Shown one piece after another: positions 12,531-23,200 of a DNA stretch of 64,000 nucleotides. The DNA lies in assembly GCA_022695795.1 (NCBI GenBank), contig MU404154.1, positions 62,001 to 126,000 on the forward strand, read 5' to 3'. The notes under the pieces were generated by a model. The model had not been told where the DNA came from and did not search any database. It saw nothing but the letters and a program-made list of their open reading frames with translations. Position numbers and translations under genes: made by a program. Position 1 is the first letter of the stretch; each line of letters starts with the position of its first letter. The stretch comes from Biscogniauxia marginata (lineage: Eukaryota; Ascomycota; Sordariomycetes; Xylariales; Xylariaceae).

Positions 12531-13985
12531 GGCAGGATGCGTATGGAAGAGCAGCAAAGGTCGTTGGGGGTATAATAAGATGGGAGAGGTCTCGGACACC
12601 GCTAGCTGGATGAAGGTGTTACGTCTCTGATTCATGTGGAATTGGCGCCGACGCTTAAGCCACTACACGTGTGGTGATAGTGGGAGTATCTGTTTTCATA
12701 TAATTACCTGTTGAAAGACGAGGACCAATTATTATATCAATTGCGAAATGGGTAATATTTCGAGGGTCCAGCTAAGGCAACCGGTTCTGCCTACATTAAT
12801 CGGAGAGTGGTTCTCGGGCGCTGGAACTTATCTACCATTAAGACCGAGATTGTATGTATACACGAGGTTGGAGATAGGAATAACCGCATTTCGAATAAGA
12901 GATCTTTATATGGGTTAGATGTTGGGTCCTGAAAGAATGCCGCTCCTTATCATAGACTACTAACATGATGGGCGGTGTACCGATGCAGTGAGAGTCAGAC
13001 CTGTACGCGTGCTGGGTGCTCGCTGGGCTCGGCGTAGACACAACGACCGACATCTTTCGGAGGATGATGAAACTCACATTTAATCATGGCAGACGATACG
13101 AGTTATCTACTCATGTAAACTAAATTGTGCGCGGTATTTGTCTTCGGTGCTCGATTCTCCGCTGTCGAGGTGTCCTACTAATGACAGGACGCGTGGGAAA
13201 TCAGACATGGCATTAGCACATGCAATTTATATCCCCGGCTGAACCGCTGGTCATTTATTTCTATTTTTATTCAATGCAAGTATCGCATAAATGGGGTTTT
13301 ATTTCTATTTTGTATTTCTTATTGTATGGAATACCTACCTAACTTGATATTTGAGGATCTGCTTACACCTAGTGACTATATATGTATTTGGTTGGCTAGT
13401 CGAGCTCGGGCGTTTAACGAGTAGCTCTTTTGGGAAGGTGTTCGCTTCGATGATTGGCTGGATTAAATTAGCCTCAGTTTAGTCAAAAAAGTACGTACTT
13501 TTGAGTATCTATTTCACTTCACAGGGTTGCACGGGAGTAGGTTTAAACACATGTATTGGGGGAGCATGAGCCTCTTTTTCGAGACCTGGCGATGCGCTAT
13601 TCACGAAGCCGGCCACCTCGACCAAGACTCGAAATAGCTACCCATGTTCTTTAAAAGCAAAAAATCAAAGCCCTAACGCAATCCTCCTTTCCATCCGTCC
13701 AGCCTTATAGGCACCACTAAACTAGACGAATCACCGTCGAGGGATAGTGGGCGGGATAAAAAAGCCTCCGACCACGACCAAAACCCACCCCCTTCGTGGG
13801 AGGTGGAAAAGTGAGGTGACAAGGAAAATCCCTCGCGTCGGACGCGCGGCGAAAGCCCCTTATAAGGGCCTCGTCGAGGTTCGTGCGGGTGCTAGCCTGT
13901 TAGGAAACAGACCACACTATGACGATGACTTCGTTTACGTCCGAAAGACGGAAACTATCTACCTATCTACCTAGACCACATATAG
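12531..13985. other. intergenic region with a decayed repeat at its right edge
   Basis: No gene is supported. From about 13600 the sequence becomes GC-richer, with hairpin-forming bits such as CCCTTATAAGGG near 13858 and a Pro/Arg/Lys-coding 75-codon frame at 13747-13974. It then changes abruptly into the A+T-rich island at about 13990. The GC pocket may be a less mutated piece of the same repeat, but I cannot assign it. Confidence 0.4.
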
Positions 13986-14126
13986 ACTAAATAACTCGTT
14001 AAGCGCATTTATAGCGCGTGGGACGTTTAAAGTGCTTATATAAAGCTAGAGTTTCGCGTAACATAAGAGATTTTCCGCTTTTAACTAATAAAATAAAATA
14101 AAATAAAATAATTATAATATAATAAC

Positions 14127-14198
14127 TTTTTTATATTAATTTATTACTTCTTTTTTATATTAATTTATTACTTCCTTTTTATATTAATTTATTACTTC
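14127..14198. repeat. 24-bp tandem triplicate
   Basis: Three adjacent copies of a 24-nt unit (TTTTTATATTAATTTATTACTTC with one leading T or C) at 14127-14150, 14151-14174 and 14175-14198. The copies differ only at the first base, and a partial fourth copy follows. They lie inside the A+T-rich island. Confidence 0.85.
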
Positions 14199-15420
14199 CT
14201 TTTTATAAAATAACTTAATTATTAAACGATTAATATTTAATAAAAAGTTAGTTTTTTTTTAAAAAAGTAATTTTTATTAATTTTAATTTTAATATTTTTT
14301 TATAATTTATAATTATTTATTAATATAAAAACTTACGTTTTAAATAAAAATTTTGAAAATTCGAAACCTTTTTAAACTTAATAAATAACTAAATATATTT
14401 ATATTTAACTTAACTTTTAATAATTTTCTTTAAATCTTTTTATATTTTACAAAGTAATTTAAAGCTTTTTTTATTATATTAATAAAAATAATTACTTTTT
14501 AAGTAATTTATTTATTTATAATATTTTATTAATAATTAATAAAATATAATTCGTTTAAAGTTTAATTTATTTAATAAATATAAAAAAGCTTTTATTATTT
14601 ATATTTAAAAGGGGTTTTATTTATTAGTTTATTTTTTTTAATTTATTTAAGCTTTTTTTCAATTAACGTTTTAAATAAAGCTTTATATTTTACTTTTATA
14701 TTTATTATTTCATTTTTTAAAATCTTTACATATTTTAATAATTAATTATTTAATTAATATATCGCGTTTTAAAAATTTAATATTATTTTTTATATATTAT
14801 TTAATAAATACTCGAATAACTTAAATAAAATCGACGTGTTATTAAAATAATTTTTTTATAAAGTTTAATAAAGGTTTATTTCGTAAGGTTTTAAGTTTTA
14901 TTAAATATTTTCGCGTTTTTTATAATGTAATATATTTATTTAATAATTCAAGCTTAAAAAAAGCGATTTGTTTTTATTTAATTTTTTTAATTTATTTAAA
15001 TATTTTTAAATATTTTTATTTTTTAATCTTTATTTCATTAATACGAATATATATAAAGTGTATATAAATAAATAAATTATGTGAAAAAAAGGGAGAAGCT
15101 TTACAAGTCGGAGGCTTATAAGCTCCGTTTTTATAAACCTTTATCTCCCCGTATTAAATGTATAACGAGTAAAATTTATTAAAACTATCTTCGTTTAAAT
15201 AAATTTAATCATGTTATTATTCATTATATTTTTATTAATTTAAAAAAGAAAAAATATATAATAAGTTTATTTTTATAATTTTAATAAATAAGTATTTTAT
15301 ATTTAATTATTAAAACTTCATAAAAATTATAATTAAATGTATTTTAATAAAATTTCCGTTAAATTTTTTTTAAATATAAATATATTATTCTTTTTATAAA
15401 TTTATTAATTATGTTTTTAT

Positions 15421-15863
15421 ATAACGTATCATATAAGCGAGTAAACAAAACAAGCTCGCGAATAAAATGGTTTTTTATATAAAATCGACTTTTTCGAAAA
15501 TTTATAACTTTACTTATAAAAATCGGAAAGATTTCGATCCTTTTTTTTAGTTATATAATTATATAATTTAATTAAAATAAAATTTAAAAAAATTAATATT
15601 AAAAAACACAAAAAGAAAACGCGTAAAAACTAAAATTATAATAAAACGTATTAACCTTTTTACGTATTTCTTTATATATTTCACTTTTTATTTCTTTAAA
15701 TTTTATTTTAATTAAACTATATAATTATATAACTAGAAAAAAAGGTTCGAAATCTTTTCGATTTTTATAAATAAAGTTATAAATTTTCGAAAAAGTCGAT
15801 TTTATATAAAAAACTATTTCGTCCGCGAGCTTGTTTCGTCCACTCGCTTATATAATACGTTAT
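15421..15863. mobile_element. foldback element, copy A
   Basis: A 443-bp inverted-repeat structure. The left arm starts ATAACGTATCATATAAGCGAG and passes through TATATAAAATCGAC, TTTCGAAAATTTATAACTTT and AGTTATATAATTATATAA. The right arm (about 15690-15863) carries the same blocks in reverse-complement order and ends CTCGCTTATATAATACGTTAT. The arms are about 170 bp and largely matching, with a short central segment. The same structure occurs at about 62331-62748 and 63048-63480. There is no open frame. A non-autonomous MITE or foldback transposon is the likeliest identity. Confidence 0.75.
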
Positions 15864-16252
15864 ATTTTTTTTTTAATTTTATATTTCGTAATTATTTTTA
15901 TTATATATTTAAATCTTCGTATAAAGCTTTTTAATAATTAATTCGTTTATTTAAACGCGTTTATAATGATTTTTATTACCGTATAAAATTAAAAGTTTTA
16001 TTTTTTTAACTCGCTTTATATCGCGTTTACGTAATAAAAGGTTTATTATTATAATAACGTAATTTAAACGAAAAAATTTATTTATTTATTTAAGTTAATA
16101 ATACGTTAAATAATTATTATTTCATTTTTATAATATTATACGAAAAATATTATAAAATATTATTAACTTATAATAATTTATTTTTAATAATATTATTTAT
16201 ATTTAATTATATAAGTTTTAAAATAAGTAAATTAATATATTTTATATTTTTA

Positions 16253-16287
16253 TTTTTAAAAAATATATAAATATAATTTTACGCGTT

Positions 16288-16336
<49 letters not shown>

Positions 16337-16610
16337 GTATATTATTTATAAATTAATCAACTTAAATCACGCGTTAAAAAACTAAATATTTAATATAAAA
16401 AAGATATTAGTTTTTAAAGCGTAAAACTAAAAAAGACGATTTAAATAATAATAATTATTAATTAATTTTAATATTACGTAAATGTTTTTTAATAATTAAA
16501 ATTATAAAAGTTATAAAAACTAATTTACTCGCTTATATAATTTACTCGTTTATATAATTTACTCGCTTATATAATTTACTTGCTTATAAGACACGTTATA
16601 TTTAACTATA
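16253..16610. repeat. A+T-rich repeat block, copy D1
   Basis: Begins TTTTAAAAAATATATAAATATA, contains the AAT microsatellite, then ACGCGTTAAAAAACTAAATA, and ends with four near-tandem TTTACTCGCTTATATAA units and TTATAAGACACGTTAT. The same order of blocks recurs directly downstream (16646-16925) and in inverted orientation at 61337-61555. Confidence 0.75.
16290..16336. repeat. AAT trinucleotide microsatellite
   Basis: About fifteen uninterrupted AAT/TAA units inside repeat block D1. The second copy of the block has only about four units at the same place, so the tract has expanded or contracted since the duplication. Confidence 0.95.
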
Positions 16611-16645
16611 TAAACTATTTAAGTTTTTATTAATATTATTAAGTT

Positions 16646-16925
16646 TTAAAAAAATATAAATATAGTTTTACACGTTTTAATAATAATAATAAATATATTA
16701 TATATAAATTAATTAATTTAAATTACACGTTAAAAAACTAAATATTTAATATAAAAAAAGTATTTAGTTTTTAAAACGTAAAATTAAAAAAACGATTTAA
16801 ATAATAATAATTATTAATTAATTTTAATGTCGTATAAATGTTTTTTAATAATTAAAACTACGAAAGTTGCAAAAACTAGCTTACTCGCTTGTGTGGCTTA
16901 CTCGCTTATGAGATATGTTATTAAT
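16646..16925. repeat. A+T-rich repeat block, copy D2
   Basis: Direct repeat of 16253-16610 with the same sequence order: AAATATAGTTTTACACGTTTT, a short AAT run, ACACGTTAAAAAACTAAATA, a homologous middle, then GCTTACTCGCTTGTGTGGCT and TTACTCGCTTATGAGATATG. It is somewhat GC-richer at its right end than D1, so it may be less mutated there. Confidence 0.75.
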
Positions 16926-17908
16926 TATAATAAAGTTTTTAATCTCGATATTTAAAACCTTAATTTTATATATTTTTTAAAAATATTATTATTATTATTA
17001 AGTCTCACGAATAAACTATATTATAGTTATATATAAGTATGAAATAATAAAATATTAATCCCTTAAATTAAGTACATATATTTAAAAATAAACATATGTT
17101 TTGTTATGTAACTTTTAAACTATTAATTGTTTTATAGAACGAAGTTCCAGAGTTGGTAATTTTCTTTATATATAGAACTCTAGGACTTCATCACAAGGCG
17201 AGGCATTACGGTGAATAGGTAGGTACCTTTGTAGTTAATCGAAAGATGGCTGAATTCCTTGGTGCCATGTGCACCCCTGAACCAAGAGCCACCATCATGG
17301 ATACAAACTCAACTTCAAATTCCGGAAATGTCTAGTGTTCCCTGTGACTTCACTCTTTAGTATGCATTATATTGCGATGAGAACTGAAGCATTGATCGTT
17401 GCCTGGGCACCCTGAACCTAATTGCGACCTTCAAGACGAGGCTTTCAAATGCGATGCTAAAGCTTTCAGTCCTATATACTTAATTTCATCGGGTTGTTGT
17501 AATTGTAAACCTCGTGGAAAGTCTACCTGGACGTTATTTCTGCGTGTCCGTATCAATAGATTCGCCACACGAGGAACAGCCCGAACATTCTGCCGGTTCG
17601 CTTTAGAGGATAAATTAGACAGCTTAGTCTCATGAACCAGCATGTGGCACCCCCGGTAAGTCTCAAAGATGTCCAGGAAACAAGCAATCTACCATTGGAC
17701 CTGAAACCTCAGGTAAATAATCGACATGGGCAAGTTAGAGTAAATGTGTCACCACTGAAGAAAGTATAGCTATCCAAATGTCGTGCTCGTCACAGGCATC
17801 TATCTCCGTCAACATGTAATAAGCAAAATAAGGACTGCGTTGAACTTGATGACTCTATCTCTCAAGGTTCGAAGTCTATGTTTTGCAAGCCAGAGACCAG
17901 GGAGCATA

Positions 17909-18414
17909 TGACAGCCCCCTCACCCACCTAAGGTGGGTGAGAAGCTCTCTATATATAGGCGCTCACCACCTTGCTGGGGTGAGCGCCCGTCACGTGATCT
18001 CCGCTCCGGGTAGATTCACTACAACTGTGAATACCCTCATCCGCGACACTATATTAAGTATGGAATATGTTGCTAATCTTAGGAACTTATAGGTTTCACT
18101 TCGACGGAATAGTATTGAGACATTGAATCTTGGTTTTCCCCCGAGCTAACAAGGAGCAGAACATTGTAATTAGCCCGTAATCAAGAAATATTCACAATTT
18201 TAGCCTAGAGAATAAATTATGCCACTAGCAGCTGTACAAAATAAAATATAAAAAAGAGTGCGCTCAGTCCATAGTAACGTGTTCGCATTAATAGCTAGAA
18301 AATAACTATGCATTCAAAGGTTAACGAGCTTTGTAATGAACTACGAGTAGTTTCTCAGCAGCACATGGACTTTGTACGTCATGAAGCTCCATATCGATTT
18401 TTGAAGGGCTGTCA
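17909..18414. repeat. possible transposon remnant with TGACAGCCC inverted ends
   Basis: Begins TGACAGCCC at 17909 and ends with its exact reverse complement GGGCTGTCA at 18406-18414. Inside the left end are two strong hairpins: CTCACCCACCT/AGGTGGGTGAG at 17919-17941 and GGCGCTCACC/GGTGAGCGCC at 17958-17987, with a TATATATAG box between them. That arrangement resembles the promoter region of a retrotransposon LTR. I see no target-site duplication (flanks GCATA and AATTT), so element identity and the right boundary are uncertain. Confidence 0.4.
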
Positions 18415-18487
18415 AATTTATTGTGTGTCATTGTTGAAACTTAATGCTACAGTTTCAGGGGAGATATACACATATAGGATATGAATG

Positions 18488-18630
18488 TGTTAAGATGGGA
18501 CGAAGATATGAGGATAGGATGAAGTGTATTAGTCCAAGGTGAGTTCAGATGGATAGGCTTCGCCCATCCTATATATGCAGGTATATGCAGGTACAGGTGA
18601 CCAGGGGTCGTATAGCCCCATATTTTAACA
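18488..18630 (-). mobile_element. solo LTR, copy 1 (143 bp)
   Basis: On the minus strand it starts TGTTAAAATATGGGGCTATA and ends CATCTTAACA, so the termini are the inverted hexamers TGTTAA/TTAACA typical of LTRs (TG..CA). Flanks are GAATG and GAGTG, a 5-bp target duplication with one mismatch. A TATATAGGATGGGC box lies in the middle. It matches 38132-38271 (opposite strand) block by block, including ACTCACCTTGGACTAATACA. No gag or pol is adjacent. Confidence 0.8.
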
Positions 18631-19565
18631 GAGTGAACGTATCCAAATCGTTGCGATCGTACATCGCATGCGTAGCTTCGTTGCCCTCAGACCAGAACAC
18701 AAAATTCTCAGTGATAATTGCAAATTTCTCGCTCATGGCCATTGTTTTCCCAATCATGTCTATGGCGAGCTCCCAGAGCGATTGTTCCCCTCCTCTAGTC
18801 TCTGAATCCGGGTTTACAGGAACGAGAGATCAATTATTTCGGAGCCTTCATGGATCCAACGTCTACTCCTATATAACGACCCGACGTTAGCTACACGCCT
18901 CATCCCTAGCAACAAAACCCTCGTTAGACTATTAGAAAACTATAATTTCAGCGATCATAATTGGAAACAATGGAACTTCCTGCTAAGTCTGCCGGCCTTG
19001 AGAGGTCATCAAATGAGTGAGGTATTAGTGGACGAAGTGGCTGATAATATATGAGATCTGCTAACAGTATGCAGTTATCATACCATCTAGTGTACACAGA
19101 TACCGTGGTAGTGGAACAGCCAACCTATAAGAGTATATCTGCATACTTACATACTGTACCCGTTAATAGATTTACTTGCTCGGAGAGGTAATAACAATTC
19201 ATGTCGCGGGGTTTTGCCTTTGAACCGATAGGTAAAGGAGCTTGGGCCATGTGAAGTCATAATACCTACCTAAGGTATGTAATCCGTACTTCTAGAGCTT
19301 TCAATGGCGGGGAAGCTACAAGATTCCAATCAGCTTATTAGAACGAGTTTTCGTGCTTTTTCTCCCTCCGCCTTCATCCCGAGTCCCGAATAACACTTCC
19401 TACGAGTGGAATCATCTCCCTTAATCACCCTCGTCATGCATTGAGCTTTCAGTTGAGGAGCGCTATTAGCTCTTAGAATCCACGTATCATTCGCGCCGCC
19501 ATTCACATCGTTTTCGACCACCATTCCCAAGACTCACCACCCATCACCACCCACCACCACCCACA

Positions 19566-20223
19566 ATGACCCGCGTCACCAACATCGCGAACCTCGGCCG
19601 CTTGGCTAGCCGTACCATCACGGCGCGCACCACTGCCGTAGTTTATCGCACTGGACGACGTGCCTCTTCCTTGAGAACGCAGAACGTCACCCGCCGACCG
19701 ATATCATTCCAAAGTTCCTTCTCGACTGGCCCGCGACTTGCAAAGCCTCTAACCCCCGAGGCGCTCAAGACAGCTCGCGCCGTTGAGCTGACCGATGCCC
19801 AGTACCACGAGCTCGCCGACGACTACCTCGAGACACTTTTGGGGAAGTACGAGGCCATGCAGGATGAGCGAGGCGATATCGACGTTGAGTACAGTGTGCG
19901 CTAGCTCCCCAAAGACACACCACGCCGGGTAACGGGGACATGAGCTGACTACCTCTTGTATGATTTAGTCTGGCGTCATGCACATAAAGATTCCCTCCAT
20001 TGGCGAGTATGTGCTCAATAAGCAGCCACCAAACAAGCAGATCTGGCTGTCGTCGCCTAAGTCCGGTCCCAAGCGGTACGATTACGTGGTCGTTAGCGAA
20101 GGCCAAGATCAGAAACAGGACACTTCCACCCGCGAATGGATCTACCTGCGCGACGGTTCCTCCCTGAACCAGATCCTGTACGAGGAGACAGGTATCGACA
20201 TGGATGCCCCGTCTGTTGAGTAG
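19566..20223 (+). CDS. YFH1: frataxin, mitochondrial iron-binding protein
   Basis: Mitochondrial matrix protein that supports iron-sulphur cluster assembly on the scaffold/desulphurase complex. Exons are 19566-19895 and 19969-20223. The 73-nt intron starts GTGCGC, has GCTGAC as branch point and ends TTTAG. It gives 194 residues. Residues 1-70 are Arg/Ser/Thr-rich with few acids, as expected of a mitochondrial presequence. The mature part begins near [20 protein letters not shown], the acidic helix 1. The beta-sheet follows with [37 protein letters not shown], the [10 protein letters not shown] strand and the C-terminal helix [20 protein letters not shown]. The splice restores the conserved DVEYSSGVM. 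The start at 19566 is the first ATG after the CCACCACCC leader. Confidence 0.96.
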
Positions 20224-23200
20224 CCTGGCTCCCACCCACTTCATCCGAATGGGCTACCCAAGAGGGAGAAGAAGAAGAGATGTCACTTCTAGGTAATGAT
20301 GAAAGAATTTTGGCTGATGGAGGTTGGTAGTCTATGGGACGTGAAGGTTGTACTATATGTTGTTTTTGTTTGAAGGCGAAAATGCCACATTACAGGCCAA
20401 AGGCGATGTTGTTTCTGCGCTTATATTACTGATGTTATTGGCGGCATACCACCCAACACTACAAGAGAATAAAGTCATTGTTGGCTGCAATTGAGCAGGC
20501 GTCGGGCTTCCTTGTCAGCTTCACACCCTTTATGGGCAAGCTAACACGGCAGATTTGAATCTTGGCGCTCATAGATGTCTACGTCAATTCTTCATAGGGA
20601 CAATTATGAGAGGACCTGTCTGTCCATGGAAATCAGGACCGGATTCAAACGGGCCAGTTGGTCAATGGCCCGGAAGGATTTAGGAGGAGATTTCACAGAT
20701 CGAACGTGCTTCCGATTATCCCCGTTATATTCGACACTCTCCTAATTGACCAGGATGCGGCACAAATAGCTACCTATCGGCATGACGTGACAAGAGGGCA
20801 AAGCTGTCTTCTTTAGGGCCAAGCTATGCATCGTTGATGCCGTTAATCTATTGTACGTATTCCAGCCTCTCGCTGTGTGCTTATCTATAAACTATGCAAT
20901 GGATCATGTTACGAGGATCTTGGAGGCTATGCGCGCGGAGCTGAAAGCTTGTCCCTTTGTGCCCACGACGAGTCATACATGTGAAGAATCCAACCCTGGT
21001 CCTCCCCTTTTTATTTGAGATTCGCACACACAATGTGGGAAAGGCTTTTGCATGATACCTGCCAGCTTACTTCCTCCGCACGTTTCGATTAGGATGGAGG
21101 CACACCAGGATCACAATTCAAGGCCGAGGCAACGGCGTGGAGATACTGGCCGCCGGGACAATATAAAATATCCACTGCGCACTGCTGCCGCCATTGGAGT
21201 TCGCGTTACCTGTTCTCGTATGCTTGGCCCTACTGCGGTGCGATGTTGCTCACGTCGATGCTCTTGTGCTTTGTAGATGTCACTCTTTGGACCACAGCCC
21301 GTGTTGGTGGTTCTAGGGGCTTCGCTCATGCGATGGGATTGGACGGTAATAAATTTCCTACCACCAAAACAAAAGGGCCGCCTACATTTTTGGTTTGCGC
21401 GAATTGTTGTAGATATCGACATTAAATGTCGTAAATGTCACCCTACACCCTACAACGATACAAGAGTCAACCAACAGTTGCCGTGCTGCAACATCCCGAC
21501 CCTACGCACGTCCCCGACACTAGTTCCGATGCATGCGCTTTGTGATGCCGCCTAGATACCTAGTACTACTCCAACCACTATTCGCTACGAGTATTGAAGT
21601 CCGAGGAAACGGACTTAAAGCTCGGTATTACCGCATGCCTAATACGGCTGCCCTTCGCCAGGCTGCACGGGAACGTCCTGTACATCATCTCTGTGCTGCT
21701 TCAAGCTTGCACGAGCCGCAAACTTGTTTCGATGGATGACGGCCAGGTTCATACCTTATCCGGGGGCCCCAGGGACTCAGGGAAGGAGATTTTGGTCTCA
21801 CATATCAGCGCGCACGGGCTGCTACCATACGTGACCGCGGGGGTTTGTGAATACCATATTCCCTGATCAGGTGCCTCCATGTCGGCAGAACTACGTATGG
21901 GAAGTCATAGTTTAGCAAGGAAACGCGTAATGATTTAAATTAGTCCGACCCGGGTGCTCAGTTACCACGAGTCGCGGATACGAGCACTATCTGTCTTCCG
22001 GGCGTTCTAACTGGTAACTCGGACTGGGTTGACTGTTCTTGCTAAAGGTGTCTTCCACAATCGTGATCCATAAGGGAATGCACTAACTCTTTTCTCCTTG
22101 ATTTTTGTTGGTTTGCCCAAGGATGGCGTGGCATTGTCGGATAGAATATGTTGAGGCTTTGCACAAGCGAATCCCTGAAAATATCTGTGGGTGTATATGC
22201 GGCTTGTCTATAGTGGTCGAAATTATTAGTTCGATCAATCGTCTAGACGATGGACGCTACCTTGGGGAGCAAACACGGAGAAATTTACTTATTCTTAAGG
22301 TGAGCTTTGTGCAGGCCACCCTATCCACTTATAGCGACGATAAACTCGACTCGTTCATCCCCTTAGGTCGTAGGTAGAGAACTATAAGAATTAAGGTGCC
22401 GAGATATTGAACCGGCGCTGATTGCAATAACAGCGGCCGGCTGTCTATAAGAAACGTCGAAGCCCCGAAATTGCGGGGTCGGCTGACTATCAAAAGGAGG
22501 GTAGGTGGACATGGGTGGCACATGGTTGTTGCGATGTATAATGGGCGATTAGTGGATAAGTTATGGATTGGGACTCGCGGGTTAATCAATGAGATCTATA
22601 ATCTGAGATATGGGTATCTAATACAGGTAATTGTACACATCCCTCACACCCTCTTCTATTTCTACCCACATTCTGCCGAGATTTTTAGCGTCGGGAAGAG
22701 GCATCCGTCCAGCGCCTATCCCACGCAGCCAGTTCTTGTGCTATTGAGCTGCGTGATCTGCCGGTGGGTTGGCCAGTAACGAGGAACCTCTCCATAGTAT
22801 CTGTATGGAATGTGTGGGATAGGATCCTATCTTGTCTGGTAGCTGTCTCAGCGCTAGACGAGTGGTATATTGCTCTGCTCCGCGTCGAAGAGCTATGATT
22901 GTTAACCTAATTATCTGTGTGGATTTAAAGTACACAACACGCCTACCTCGTAGTGTTCTGTGCAGAGGGCATGATGGAAAGGTATGCTGATGCAAATATA
23001 TGAATATATGCACTCTAGGGTGATTTCATTCGTGACAGGAAAAGAATGTAGGTTTGAAGGCTATAGTCGGCTTAGGCTGGTTGTGGATCTTGATATTGTG
23101 ATGATTGACAGAAGGTCTGATAAGTATTCAACAACTCGCTCGAGCAATGACTATGGTTTGATAACAACGCAGGCGTCAAGACAAGTATCTCAGTTGGTAA

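Larger units (their letters stand above)
13990..17130. repeat. A+T-rich island, probably RIP-degraded repeats
   Basis: About 3.1 kb made almost entirely of A and T, with very few CG-containing words and stop codons in all frames. It borders abruptly on normal-composition DNA at both ends. It contains (AAAAT)n near 14090-14111, a 24-bp triplicate at 14127-14198, a foldback element at 15421-15863, an AAT microsatellite at 16290-16336 and two copies of a 280-360-bp block (16253-16610 and 16646-16925). This is the appearance of transposon sequence after repeat-induced point mutation in Pezizomycotina. RIP is inferred from composition; I could not compute indices. Confidence 0.85.

Noticed and set aside
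15421..16336. Regularly spaced repeats considered as a CRISPR-like array
   Set aside because: The repeats are A+T-rich inverted or tandem transposon remnants and a microsatellite, with no repeat-spacer pattern, in a eukaryotic genome.
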